Origin: Pseudomonas pudica
GTDB lineage: Bacteria; Pseudomonadota; Gammaproteobacteria; Pseudomonadales; Pseudomonadaceae
Assembly: GCF_015680405.1 (NCBI RefSeq)
Contig: NZ_JADLJS010000008.1
Location: 62,001-126,000 of the forward strand
Length of the DNA stretch: 64,000 nucleotides
Direction of reading: 5' to 3'
Within the stretch, counting starts at the first letter, position 1. The number at the start of each line of letters is the position of its first letter. Below the pieces are notes generated by a model that saw only the letters and a program-made list of their open reading frames with translations, was not told the DNA's origin and did not search any database. Positions 56,050-64,000 of the stretch are shown here, piece after piece. The position numbers were made by a program, and so were the translations under genes.

Positions 56050-57434
56050 CGTCCTGCCTGCAACCTGGCCAGTAATTCATGAACCCCCGCCAGGTCGTCG
56101 GGTGCCAGCAGCGGCCCGCCGCCTGCAGCATCCACGACACTGGCCGGTACTTCGCCATGCCAGGCCCCCAGCTCCGCCAGCAACCCGGCGGACTTTTCCG
56201 GGGCAAACTGCCCCAGCGTGACGATGGGCGCGCCAATGTTGCGCCGGTGCAGACGCCCGGCGAATGCCCCGGTGGCAGCGTGTGGGTCTACTGCGCTGCC
56301 GGTTTCGTGGAACAAAGTGACGATTTCTTCGCGGATCAGCGCGTCATCCACGGCATAGGAGTCGAACAGCATGCGCGCATGCAACCACTGGCGGTTGCCG
56401 ATGCTCAACTCGCCACAATCCTCGAAGTGCTCCATCAGCGCCCGGGTCGCTTCGCCATCGCGGTCATACAGCTCCCAGACGAAGCGCTCCAGGTTGGAGA
56501 ACAGCGAGAAGTCCATGACCGGCGACAAGGTCTGGCTGGTTGAGCCACGACTGTAGCGATTGCAGTGAATGAACCGGTGCAAGGCATCGTTGCGGTTGGT
56601 GGAGACAATGATCTGGTTGATCGGCAGGCCCATTTTCTGGGCAATGAACCCTGCGTAGATCTCGGCAAAACTGGCCGTGGGGATGCTGAAACCCACAGGC
56701 CGATTGCCCCCACCCAGCTGAAGCGCCGCGTGGAAATAGAACACGATCTGCGCCAGCACGCCGACCCAGTTGGTCGAGTTGAAGCTCACGGGTATCAGCC
56801 CGGGGCATGGCCATGCACGCAGCAACGCCGACACCAGCGACTGGCAGTCATCGAAGCTGCCGTCCACGGCCACGCAGCTGACGCTGTCGGAAGCGGCACT
56901 GCGCATCACCGCCGCCCGGTCGGCCGGTGTCCCTGCACTGGGGTACAGCGCCAGCAAGCGTGCCGTAGGGCAATGCCGCAAGGCTTCGATAGCGGCCACC
57001 GCCGTATCGCCGTTGCTGGCACCGACCAGCATGACCCGTTCGCAATCGGCCCCCAGGAAATGGCGGATGAGCCGCGCCTGCAACTGCGCGGCGAAATCCT
57101 TGGAGGACCGGGTGGGCCCGTGAAACAGCTGCAGGATCCATTCGTTGTGGCCAATCTGCTGCAACGGCGCGATGCCACGGTGCTTGAACCCGCGATAGCT
57201 GTCGCTGACCAGCGCCCTCAGGGTCGGCTCGTCGAGCGTGTCGCCGACAAACGGTGCCATCACCCGCCAGGCCAGTTCGTCGAACGGCAACCACGACCAG
57301 CTGGCAATCTCTTGCTGGCTGAAGGTCGGCACCGCGGCAGGCACGTATAGCCCGCCATCGTCGGCCAGCCCGGAAAGCAGCGCCGTGCGAAAATCAACCC
57401 GTATCTCGTTGCCGCGCGTGGATGTGTACTGCAT
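56046..57434 (-). CDS. thrC: Threonine synthase paralogue
   Basis: 462-aa PLP enzyme of the threonine synthase family (O-phosphohomoserine to threonine). The start MQYTSTRGNEIRVDFRTALL and GLADDGGLYVP are typical; the PLP lysine is Lys112 in FHGPTRSSKDFAAQL. VGASNGDTAVAAIEAL carries the Gly/Asn/Asp phosphate-binding loop. It is probably a second copy beside the housekeeping thrC, because it lies among catabolic-looking genes, with no homoserine kinase in view. Its substrate in this setting may differ. It follows the LysR gene by 23 bases and overlaps lrp by 4. Confidence 0.85.
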   Translation of the reverse strand: MQYTSTRGNEIRVDFRTALLSGLADDGGLYVPAAVPTFSQQEIASWSWLPFDELAWRVMAPFVGDTLDEPTLRALVSDSYRGFKHRGIAPLQQIGHNEWILQLFHGPTRSSKDFAAQLQARLIRHFLGADCERVMLVGASNGDTAVAAIEALRHCPTARLLALYPSAGTPADRAAVMRSAASDSVSCVAVDGSFDDCQSLVSALLRAWPCPGLIPVSFNSTNWVGVLAQIVFYFHAALQLGGGNRPVGFSIPTASFAEIYAGFIAQKMGLPINQIIVSTNRNDALHRFIHCNRYSRGSTSQTLSPVMDFSLFSNLERFVWELYDRDGEATRALMEHFEDCGELSIGNRQWLHARMLFDSYAVDDALIREEIVTLFHETGSAVDPHAATGAFAGRLHRRNIGAPIVTLGQFAPEKSAGLLAELGAWHGEVPASVVDAAGGGPLLAPDDLAGVHELLARLQAGR

Positions 57435-57457
57435 CGGTGCTCCAGGTAACTATTTGA

Positions 57458-58342
57458 TTAACGGTGGGCCATCGCCACCAACCAGTGGCTGAAGGCTTGG
57501 GCATCCGTGGACAACGCCTCACCCAGGCCACGTACCAGGTAAAACGACTCGCTCGCCTCGATGCGCTGGGCAAAAGGCGCCACCAGCCGCCCCTCCTGCA
57601 GCAAGTCCTCCACCAGCGACGAGCGCGCCAGCGCCACCCCAAGCCCCAGTTCCGCCATGCGCAAGGTCGCCACCAGGGTGTCGAACTGCAGGCCGCTGGA
57701 GGAGTCGACCTGATCGGCGCCAACCCGCTCCAGCCAATAACCCCACCCCTCCTCGTAACCCAGCACATGCAGCAACGGGACGCGGGCCAGGTCGCGCGGC
57801 TCGCGTAGCGGGGAGCCGGCAAGCAGCGCAGGCGAGCAGACCGGCACCAGCACGTCGCGGGTCAGGCGCTGCGCTTCCACTCCCGCCCACTGGCCGCTGC
57901 CCCAGCGGATTTCCAGGTCATCCTCGGCATCCAGTTCCTTGACCCACAGGTTGCTGATGTAGCGGATGTCCACCTGCGGGTGCGAACGGCGAAAATCGGC
58001 CAGTCGGGGTGCCAGCCAGAAGTGCAGGAACGACAGGCTGCCGCGCACTTTCAGGGGCCGACGCTGGCGTTGCCCGAAAATTTCATTGGTGCCTACCGCC
58101 AGCCGGCTTATCGCATCCTGCACCACCGGCAGGTAGGACTGGCCCTCTTCAGTCAACCCCAGCCCCCGGGGCAGGCGCTTGAACAGCGCCACCCCCAACT
58201 GGCTCTCCAGGTGGCGGATCTGCTGGCTCACGGCCCCCTGGGTGAGGTGCAGTTCCTCGGCTGCATGGGTGAAGTTCAGGTAACGCGCCGACACTTCGAA
58301 GGCTCTGAGCCAGTTCAAGGGGGGCAGGGTTTTCTGGGTCAT
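57458..58342 (-). CDS. LysR-family transcriptional regulator (GcvA-like)
   Basis: 294-aa LysR regulator with a typical N-terminal winged helix (LNWLRAFEVSARYLNFTHAA, ELHLTQGAVSQQIRHLESQL) and a C-terminal effector-binding domain (SLSFLHFWLAPRLADFRRSH onward). The 'PPLNWLRAFE...LNFTHAAEELHLTQGAVSQQI' pattern is that of the GcvA branch. Unusually it is transcribed in the same direction as its neighbours: 37 bases after the permease and 23 before thrC, so it may be part of the operon it controls. The palindrome at 62335-62349 in front of mmuM is a possible target. Confidence 0.9.
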   Translation of the reverse strand: MTQKTLPPLNWLRAFEVSARYLNFTHAAEELHLTQGAVSQQIRHLESQLGVALFKRLPRGLGLTEEGQSYLPVVQDAISRLAVGTNEIFGQRQRRPLKVRGSLSFLHFWLAPRLADFRRSHPQVDIRYISNLWVKELDAEDDLEIRWGSGQWAGVEAQRLTRDVLVPVCSPALLAGSPLREPRDLARVPLLHVLGYEEGWGYWLERVGADQVDSSSGLQFDTLVATLRMAELGLGVALARSSLVEDLLQEGRLVAPFAQRIEASESFYLVRGLGEALSTDAQAFSHWLVAMAHR

Positions 58343-58379
58343 CGGCGGTTTCTCGTGGCAACGTTCCGGAGGCCTAGTA

Positions 58380-59828
58380 TCACCCTGCTCTGGCGGCCTC
58401 GGAACCTGGCGCGACGACTTCCAGCGGGACTGCTTGGCGGCGGCGGAACTTGCACGTCAGCCAATAGGCCAGGTAGCACCAGGCAATGAAGGGCAAGCCG
58501 AAGTACAGGGCAACGCGCTGGGCGGGGTCGAAGGCAATGCCGACGCAGGCCAGCACGCAGCAGAAGATGGCGGCCAGCGGGACGAACGGGTAGCCGCGCA
58601 CCCTGAACTTCAGCTCTTCGAGCTTGCCGCCATTGGCGATGTAATGGCGACGAAAAGCCATCTGGCTGGCCGCGATGCTGATCCACACCACCACCACCGC
58701 CAATCCGGAAATGGACACCAGCGCCAGGTAGATGGTGTCGGGGGCAAACACACTGCTGAGCAGCGAAGCCATGCCACCCGCCATGCTCAGGACGATGGCA
58801 TTGAACGGCGTGCCACGACGCGACAGTGCCGCATACCGGCGGGGCATGTTGCCTTGGTCGCTGAGGGTCCACAGCATGCGCGCCGCAGCATAAAGCCCGG
58901 AGTTGGCCGCCGACAGCAGCGCAGTGATGATGACGAAGTTCATGATGTCCGCTGCATAGGGGATACCGATCATGGCAAAGACCATCACGAACGGGCTTTC
59001 AACCACACCGGCCTGTTCACGCGGCAACAAGGTAGCCAATACAAAGATGGTGCCGACGAAGAACAGCGCCAGACGCAGGACCGTGGTGCGGATGGCCTTG
59101 GGTACGTTCTTTTCCGGGTCACGGGTTTCGCCGGCGGCGATGCCGATCAACTCGGTGCCCGAGAACGCGAAGGCCACCGCCAGCAGGGTCATGGCGATCG
59201 ACCAGAAGCCCGTAGGGAACAGCCCTTCGCGGGTGAAGTTGCCCAGCCCGACACTGTGCGCCTGGGTAATTTCGAAAACGCCCAGGATCGCACCGCCGCC
59301 CACCACCAGGAAGGCAATCACCGCCAGCACCTTGATCAGTGACAGCCAGAATTCGGTTTCGGCAAACGACCGCACCGAAATGATATTGCTGATGAATACC
59401 GCAAACCCGAACAGCGCACTCCATATCCACACCGGTGTATCGGGGAACCAGCGCACCATCAGGATACCGGCGGCGGTGAATTCCGAGCCGATGGCCACGG
59501 TCCAGGTCAACCAGTACATCCAGGCCACCATGTAGCCTGTACCCGGCCCGAGGTACCGCGTGGCGTAACTGCTGAACGAGCCGACTTCCGGCATGTGTAC
59601 CGCCAGTTCGCCCAGGCACATCATCACCAGGTAGACCATGATGGCGCCGAGCACATAGGCGATGACCGCCCCCAGCGGGCCCGCCTGGTTGACGGTATAG
59701 CCCGACGTCAGGAACAGGCCGGTACCGATGACACCGCCCAGCGCCAGCATGACGATATGGCGGGCTTGCATATCCTGCTTGAAGCTGTGCGCCGAAGCAT
59801 TTCTCGTTGTCGTTGTCTGCAGGGACAT
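58380..59828 (-). CDS. mmuP: Amino acid permease, S-methylmethionine (MmuP) type
   Basis: 482-aa APC-superfamily transporter with 12 predicted helices. From memory the sequence is very like E. coli MmuP (YkfD), the S-methylmethionine permease: [52 protein letters not shown], and [12 protein letters not shown] near the end. The presence of a homocysteine S-methyltransferase gene two genes upstream (mmuM) supports this substrate. Other cationic amino acid permeases (LysP, ProY) have related sequences, so lysine or histidine cannot be excluded. Confidence 0.8.
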   Translation of the reverse strand: MSLQTTTTRNASAHSFKQDMQARHIVMLALGGVIGTGLFLTSGYTVNQAGPLGAVIAYVLGAIMVYLVMMCLGELAVHMPEVGSFSSYATRYLGPGTGYMVAWMYWLTWTVAIGSEFTAAGILMVRWFPDTPVWIWSALFGFAVFISNIISVRSFAETEFWLSLIKVLAVIAFLVVGGGAILGVFEITQAHSVGLGNFTREGLFPTGFWSIAMTLLAVAFAFSGTELIGIAAGETRDPEKNVPKAIRTTVLRLALFFVGTIFVLATLLPREQAGVVESPFVMVFAMIGIPYAADIMNFVIITALLSAANSGLYAAARMLWTLSDQGNMPRRYAALSRRGTPFNAIVLSMAGGMASLLSSVFAPDTIYLALVSISGLAVVVVWISIAASQMAFRRHYIANGGKLEELKFRVRGYPFVPLAAIFCCVLACVGIAFDPAQRVALYFGLPFIAWCYLAYWLTCKFRRRQAVPLEVVAPGSEAARAG

Positions 59829-59971
59829 TGTGGTTTACTCATGAAAGTTGGCGGGCAAGGACGTTGCAACGACCTCGTCTTGGCAGAGCGAAGCGAATTG
59901 CCTTGCATATTGTTTTTGTTCGACTTCATGAAGTGGCACCCACTGCAAGGAGCGGGTGCTACGCGCCGGCC

Positions 59972-61243
59972 TCAGGCCTGTGCTTCGGCCAGGCAGGCGT
60001 CTTCGTCACCGTACAGTTCCTTTGCTGCGGCCATCTCCTGACGCACCGATGCACAGGCCTGTGCCAGGTCTGCCAGCAGGTCCTCGGTGTCCTCGATGCC
60101 CACCGAAATGCGCACCAGCCCTTCGGAAATGCCAAGGGCCAGCCGTTCTTCGAGGGTGTTTTCCACATGGCTGGTGGTGCGCGCCGGGCCGTAGATGGTT
60201 TCTACCGCGCCCAGATTGCCCGCCCGATGGGCGTACTTCAGGCGCGGCAGCAGTCGCGCCACGGTGGGCATGCCGCCCTTGAGCACGAAGCTGACGATGG
60301 CGCCGAAGCCACGCATCTGCGCCTTGGCGATCGCATGGCCGGCGTGCTGGGGCAACCCGGGGTAGTTGACCGCTTCGACCAGCGGTTCGGTGGTCAGGTA
60401 ATGCGCCAGGGCCTGGGCGCTGGCCTGCTGCTGACGCACACGCAGGGCCAGGGTCTTGATACCGCGGATGATCAGGTAGGCGGAAAACGGGTCCAGCGCC
60501 GCACCGTTGATCTCGCGGTAGTGGCGTACCTGCGCCATCAACGGCTCGGCACCGCACACCACCCCGCCCAGCACGTCACCGTGCCCGGACAGGAACTTGG
60601 TCGCGCTGTGCACTACCACGTCCACGCCCAGAGCCAGCGGGTTCTGGTTCAGCGGGGTAGCGAAGGTGTTGTCGGCCACTACCACGGCGCCGGCCTGCCG
60701 GGCGGCAGCGCTCAGGCGCTCGATGTCCAGTACCTTAAGGGTGGGGTTGGTTGGGGTTTCCAGATACAGCAGGTCGCAACCTGCGGCGATCTCGCGCTCC
60801 AGCGCCTCGGTGTCGAGGGTGTCACACAGGCAGACCTGCACGCCCATGCGCGGCAGGAACTCTTCGAAAATCTTGTTGGTGCCGCCGTAACTGTCGCGGG
60901 TCGATACCACTCGCTTGCCGCTTGAGAGGAACGTGTGCAGCACGGCACTGATGGCAGCCATGCCGCTGCTGAATGCCACCGCCGACTCGGACTGCTCCAG
61001 CTCGCACAGCTTAGCTTCCAGCGTGGCGACTGTCGGGTTGCTCATGCGGCTGTAGATGTAGCCCGGCAACTTGCCCTGCGCCACGTCGTACCAGGCATCG
61101 ATGTCGTTGTAGCCGTAGGCGGCACTGACCACGATCGGGGTCTGGGTAGCGTTGTACGGGTGCTGGACCTGTTCCCCGCTCCACACCACTCGCGTACCGA
61201 TACCGGCCGCTGCATTGCCCTCGATTTTTTCGTTGTTGTTCAT
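59972..61243 (-). CDS. Cystathionine gamma-synthase family PLP enzyme
   Basis: 423-aa fold-type I PLP enzyme of the Cys/Met metabolism family (gamma-synthase, gamma-lyase or sulfhydrylase). PLP lysine is Lys216 in VVHSATKFLSGHGD; YIYSRMSNPTVATLE, SSGMAAISA and LLYLETPTNPTLKVLD are family hallmarks. The exact reaction cannot be read from sequence: methionine/S-methylmethionine gamma-lyase, cystathionine gamma-lyase or homoserine-derivative sulfhydrylase all fit. Start ATG 61243 (MNNNEKIEGNAAAG) after GGAACCGG; a GTG at 61258 is possible. It lies between mmuM and the mmuP-type permease on the same strand. Confidence 0.88.
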   Translation of the reverse strand: MNNNEKIEGNAAAGIGTRVVWSGEQVQHPYNATQTPIVVSAAYGYNDIDAWYDVAQGKLPGYIYSRMSNPTVATLEAKLCELEQSESAVAFSSGMAAISAVLHTFLSSGKRVVSTRDSYGGTNKIFEEFLPRMGVQVCLCDTLDTEALEREIAAGCDLLYLETPTNPTLKVLDIERLSAAARQAGAVVVADNTFATPLNQNPLALGVDVVVHSATKFLSGHGDVLGGVVCGAEPLMAQVRHYREINGAALDPFSAYLIIRGIKTLALRVRQQQASAQALAHYLTTEPLVEAVNYPGLPQHAGHAIAKAQMRGFGAIVSFVLKGGMPTVARLLPRLKYAHRAGNLGAVETIYGPARTTSHVENTLEERLALGISEGLVRISVGIEDTEDLLADLAQACASVRQEMAAAKELYGDEDACLAEAQA

Positions 61244-61413
61244 ATCCGGTTCCCGCACCGCTGAGTTGTGTACACCGATTCGGCATCGGCTTTCAGCGGA
61301 CTATAGGGGCATGGCGGGGGGACTGAAAAACGATGGAATCCGGGTCTGAGTAACGTTTTTTTTAATGGCTGGATGCCGAGCGGGCGCGGAAGCCGCCCGG
61401 CACCCTGCCGGCT

Positions 61414-62313
61414 TCACGCCAGGTTGCGTTTCAGCTCGGCAATATGCTCCGGGCCGATGCCACAGCAGCCGCCGATCATGCTGGCACCCCGCGCGCGCCA
61501 GTCGTTGGCCCATGCCAGGTAACCCGGCGGGTCCAGGTCTTCGCGCAACTCATCCAGGCCGTCGTTGGCGGTGGCTTCCTTCGGTTGCGGCGGGAAGGCG
61601 TTGGCATAGGCGCCGATGGCGATGTCGGCGTTATGTCGCTCGGTGACCGAGCGCGCTACCTCCAGTGCAGCGCCAATGACCTCGGGCTGGCTGCAGTTGA
61701 ACAGCACAGCCGCCGCCCCCAGACCCACCACGGCTTCGATGGCATCGGCCACCGGCTCGCCGGAACGCAGGCGTGGCACCTCGTCGACCTCTTCATCCTG
61801 CAAGGTGAACGATACCCAGAACGGCCTGCCATCTGCCGGCAAGTGGCCGTGGATGGCCCGCACCTCGGCAACCGAGCTCTGGGTTTCCGCCAGCCACAGG
61901 TCAACATGCGGGGCCAGGCCCTGCAGCAACGGGGTCAGCACCTCCTCGACGCGCTCGGGCTGGAACAGGTCCGGACGATACGAGCCGAACAGCGGCGGCA
62001 GCGAGCCTGCCACCCTGACCGGGTGCGCACCGGCATCGGCGGCATGCCGCGCCAGCTGGCCGGCGATATTGGCCAGTTGTCGCCCTTCCTTGGCAAAACG
62101 CTCTTCGCCGATGTGGAACGGCACTACCGCATAGCTGTTGCTGGTAATGACCTGGGCACCGGCAGCGATAAACGCTGCGTGCACGCCAACCACCGCTTCC
62201 GGCGCCTCGCTCAGCGCCAGCGCCGACCACTCGGGCTGACGAAACGGCGCCCCGCTGCGCTGCAGCTCACGGCCCATGCCACCGTCGAGAATTACCATCG
62301 CTCGCTGTTTCAT
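61414..62313 (-). CDS. mmuM: Homocysteine S-methyltransferase
   Basis: 299-aa zinc enzyme that transfers a methyl group from S-methylmethionine (or SAM) to homocysteine, giving methionine. Zinc-binding Cys are seen in LFNCSQPE and in GGCCGIGPEHI; the start MVILDGGMGRELQRSG and SFTLQDEEV are family-typical. Length equals E. coli MmuM. It is the first gene of the minus-strand cluster, with an AT-rich upstream region that contains a 15-base interrupted palindrome 22 bases before the ATG. The ribosome site (TAGAG) is modest. Confidence 0.92.
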   Translation of the reverse strand: MKQRAMVILDGGMGRELQRSGAPFRQPEWSALALSEAPEAVVGVHAAFIAAGAQVITSNSYAVVPFHIGEERFAKEGRQLANIAGQLARHAADAGAHPVRVAGSLPPLFGSYRPDLFQPERVEEVLTPLLQGLAPHVDLWLAETQSSVAEVRAIHGHLPADGRPFWVSFTLQDEEVDEVPRLRSGEPVADAIEAVVGLGAAAVLFNCSQPEVIGAALEVARSVTERHNADIAIGAYANAFPPQPKEATANDGLDELREDLDPPGYLAWANDWRARGASMIGGCCGIGPEHIAELKRNLA

Positions 62314-62334
62314 ATAACTACTCTAAAGGTACTT

Positions 62335-62349
62335 ATGAATAAAATTCAT
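62335..62349. promoter_or_regulatory. Interrupted palindrome upstream of mmuM
   Basis: ATGAAT-AAA-ATTCAT forms a perfect 6+6 palindrome in the 100-base AT-rich spacer between mmuM and the divergent ABC transporter genes. Position and symmetry fit a dimeric regulator's operator (the LysR or Lrp protein of the cluster are candidates); no regulator has been assigned. Confidence 0.45.
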
Positions 62350-62387
62350 TATGTGGGTGACACTTATAACTATTAAATACAGCTTTC

Positions 62388-62393
62388 TATAAT
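62388..62393 (+). promoter_or_regulatory. Possible -10 of the ABC transporter operon
   Basis: A perfect TATAAT preceded by TTTC, ~24 bases upstream of the chosen ATG (62417). No good -35 lies at 16-18 bp, so activation by a regulator may be needed. Confidence 0.45.
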
Positions 62394-62416
62394 TGGCCAA
62401 CATTTCAGGTATGTCC

Positions 62417-63238
62417 ATGCGATTTTCTACTGTGCTCGGTGCGGGCCTTGTGCTGCTCGCAACTGCTTCCCAGGCCTTTGCCGGTGCCACGCTGGAGCGG
62501 GTTGAATCGCGCAAGGAGCTGGTCAACGTCCTGATGGAAAGCTACCCGCCGTTTTCCTTCCTCAATGACCAGAACCAGCTGGACGGTTTCGACGTGGATG
62601 TGGCCAAGGCCGTGGCGGACAAGCTGGGCGTCAAGCTGCGCCTGGAAACCCCTTCGTGGGACGTGATCGCCGCTGGCCGCTGGAGCGGCCGCTACGACAT
62701 CTGCATCTGCTCGATGACCCCGAGCAAGGCCCGCGCCGAAGTGTTCGACTTCCCGGTGGAGTACTACGCATCGCCTGCGGTGATCGTGGTCAACGCCAAG
62801 GATGAACGCATCCTCGGCGCCAAGGACCTGGAAGGCCGCAAGGTGGGTTTGACCAGTGCCTCGAGCTACGAGAGCTACCTGAACAAGAACCTGGTGATCG
62901 AAGGCAACGAAGACAAGAAGCTCGAATACCCCTTCGACTTCGTGCAGATCGCGCCTTACGACACCGACAACGTTGCCTTCCAGGACCTGGGCCTGGGCGC
63001 CGGCGTACGCCTGGATGCCATCCTCACCAACCTGGTGACCGCACAGCCGCGCCTGGACCAGGACAAACGCTTCAAGCTGGCCGGCGCCCCGCTGTATGAA
63101 GAGCCGAACTCGGTGGCCATCGAGAAAGGCGACCCTGAGTGGGATGCCAAGGTGCGCCAGGTGTTTGCAGAGTTGAAGGCCGATGGCACTCTGGCCAAGC
63201 TGTCGCAGAAATGGATTGGCGCCGATATCAGCAAATGA
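62417..63238 (+). CDS. Amino acid ABC transporter substrate-binding protein
   Basis: 273-aa periplasmic binding protein of the polar amino acid type (PF00497). The ATG at 62417 follows AGG at 7 bases and gives a signal peptide MRFSTVLGAGLVLLATASQA, cut after AFA; ATG 62411 and TTG 62393 are alternatives. Hallmarks: SYPPFSFLNDQNQLDGFDVD, VIAAGRWSGRYDICICSM, and the C-terminal KADGTLAKLSQKWIGADI. The ligand cannot be named; the divergent mmu cluster makes a methionine-, S-methylmethionine- or homoserine-like compound plausible. Overlaps the permease gene by 4 bases. Confidence 0.9.
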   Translation: MRFSTVLGAGLVLLATASQAFAGATLERVESRKELVNVLMESYPPFSFLNDQNQLDGFDVDVAKAVADKLGVKLRLETPSWDVIAAGRWSGRYDICICSMTPSKARAEVFDFPVEYYASPAVIVVNAKDERILGAKDLEGRKVGLTSASSYESYLNKNLVIEGNEDKKLEYPFDFVQIAPYDTDNVAFQDLGLGAGVRLDAILTNLVTAQPRLDQDKRFKLAGAPLYEEPNSVAIEKGDPEWDAKVRQVFAELKADGTLAKLSQKWIGADISK

Positions 63239-64000
63239 GCACCTTCCCATCGTCCCCCAAGCCCGTGGTCAAGCCCACGGGCGCCGGCCTGTTCGGCTTT
63301 CGCACCCGGCTGCTGCTGACCTGGCTGGCGCTGTTCGGCCTGTTCGTCGCGTTTTTCCTCAGCTTCGACCTGAAGTTCTCGATCATTCTGGAGAAGTTTC
63401 CAAACCTCGCCGGTTTCAAGCTGGGGCCCAACGGCTTTCTGCAAGGCGCGGCGCTGACCCTGTTCCTGTGCCTGTGCTCGATGCTGGTATCGGTGCTGTT
63501 CGGCTTTGCCGCCGCCCTGGCGCGGTTGTCGAACAGCGCGGTGCTGGTGGGTGTCGCCAGCTTCTACACCTCGTTCTTCCGCGGCACGCCGCTGCTGATC
63601 CAGATTCTGCTGATCTACCTGGGGCTGCCGCAACTGGGCCTGGTACCGGGCGCCATCAGCGCCGGTATCATCGCCTTGTCGCTGAACTATGGGGCCTACC
63701 TGAGCGAAATCTTCCGGGCCGGCATCCTCGGCGTCGCGCGCGGGCAACGTGAAGCGGCACTGGCGCTGGGCATGCGCACGCCGCAGATTTTCTGGCATAT
63801 CGTCCTGCCGCAGGCCATGCGGGTGATCATTCCGCCTACCGCCAACCAGTTCATCTCGATGCTGAAGGACTCATCGCTGATATCGGTGATGGGGGTGTGG
63901 GAGGTGATGTTCCTGGCGCAGTCGTACGGGCGGTCGAGCTATCGGTACCTGGAGATGCTGACCACGGCGGCGGTGATCTACTGGGTGCTGTCGATCTTGC
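63235..64000 (+). CDS. Amino acid ABC transporter permease (partial at window end)
   Basis: Starts at ATG 63235, overlapping the binding-protein stop (ATGA), and stays open through the last base of the window (255 codons seen). Membrane helices are evident (LLLTWLALFGLFVAFFLSF, ALTLFLCLCSMLVSVLFGFA), and the conserved permease-ATPase contact motif reads EIFRAGILGVARGQREAALA with following LGMRTPQIFWHIVLPQAMRV. Family length is 220-270 aa with a longer N-terminus here, so only the last residues are probably missing. An ATPase gene would be expected just beyond. Confidence 0.92.
   Translation, partial: MSTFPSSPKPVVKPTGAGLFGFRTRLLLTWLALFGLFVAFFLSFDLKFSIILEKFPNLAGFKLGPNGFLQGAALTLFLCLCSMLVSVLFGFAAALARLSNSAVLVGVASFYTSFFRGTPLLIQILLIYLGLPQLGLVPGAISAGIIALSLNYGAYLSEIFRAGILGVARGQREAALALGMRTPQIFWHIVLPQAMRVIIPPTANQFISMLKDSSLISVMGVWEVMFLAQSYGRSSYRYLEMLTTAAVIYWVLSIL

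Overview
The window is high-GC gammaproteobacterial DNA that I read as a Pseudomonas chromosome of the P. putida group. The basis is gene content and order (mksFEB; rplU-rpmA-obgE-proB-creA; ispB; fklB; gdhA; ettA; morA-glyA), which resembles the arrangement I know from Pseudomonas, together with many paired REP hairpins in the spacers between genes. No rRNA, tRNA or CRISPR array was seen.

Region 1 (1-23.2 kb) is core chromosome. It holds an MksBEF condensin operon, the creA/proB/obgE/rpmA/rplU block on the minus strand with clear terminators, ispB divergent from rplU with good sigma70 promoters on both sides, a PhnA/YjdM-type zinc-ribbon gene, a small gene under a strong Fur box, fklB, small conserved membrane and hypothetical genes, a Lon-like protease, a DUF3015 and a DUF4105 protein, a lipoprotein, a Gre-family paralogue without the usual acidic coiled-coil tip, gdhA and ettA.

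Region 2 (23.2-44.5 kb) is the accessory centrepiece: a contact-dependent inhibition (two-partner secretion) locus read on the minus strand as cdiB - cdiA (4356 aa) - barstar immunity. The active CdiA tip is an RNase Sa/barnase-like ribonuclease matched by the barstar. Downstream lies a graveyard of displaced tips and immunity genes: an LHH nuclease tip plus a SUKH immunity gene, a DNA/RNA non-specific nuclease tip plus a YezG-like immunity gene, a PD-(D/E)XK-like tip plus its presumed immunity gene, and a MafI-type immunity gene. The toxin pieces are each broken (in-frame stops or an IS truncation), while the immunity genes remain open. A shared hinge encoding TSGAK marks where tips were exchanged. 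Between them are remnants of an IS256-like and an IS5-like transposase, a tyrosine recombinase, a primase-like mobile-element protein, and two differently ruined copies of one XRE regulator gene.

Region 3 (44.5-52.5 kb) returns to core genes: a small cysteine/alanine-rich protein, the GGDEF-EAL sensor morA, glyA with a textbook terminator, an unrecognised 197-aa protein, and an ACR3/bile-acid-symporter-fold transporter.

Region 4 (52.5-64 kb) is a metabolic cluster. On the minus strand the order of transcription is mmuM (homocysteine S-methyltransferase), a cystathionine gamma-synthase-family PLP enzyme, an S-methylmethionine-type permease, a LysR regulator, a threonine synthase paralogue, an Lrp regulator, then a homoserine dehydrogenase, an aldehyde dehydrogenase and a RidA protein. 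Divergent from mmuM are a solute-binding protein and a permease of a polar amino acid ABC transporter, the latter cut by the window end. I infer a route for uptake and breakdown of S-methylmethionine and/or homoserine, with homoserine oxidised through aspartate semialdehyde; this has not been tested.
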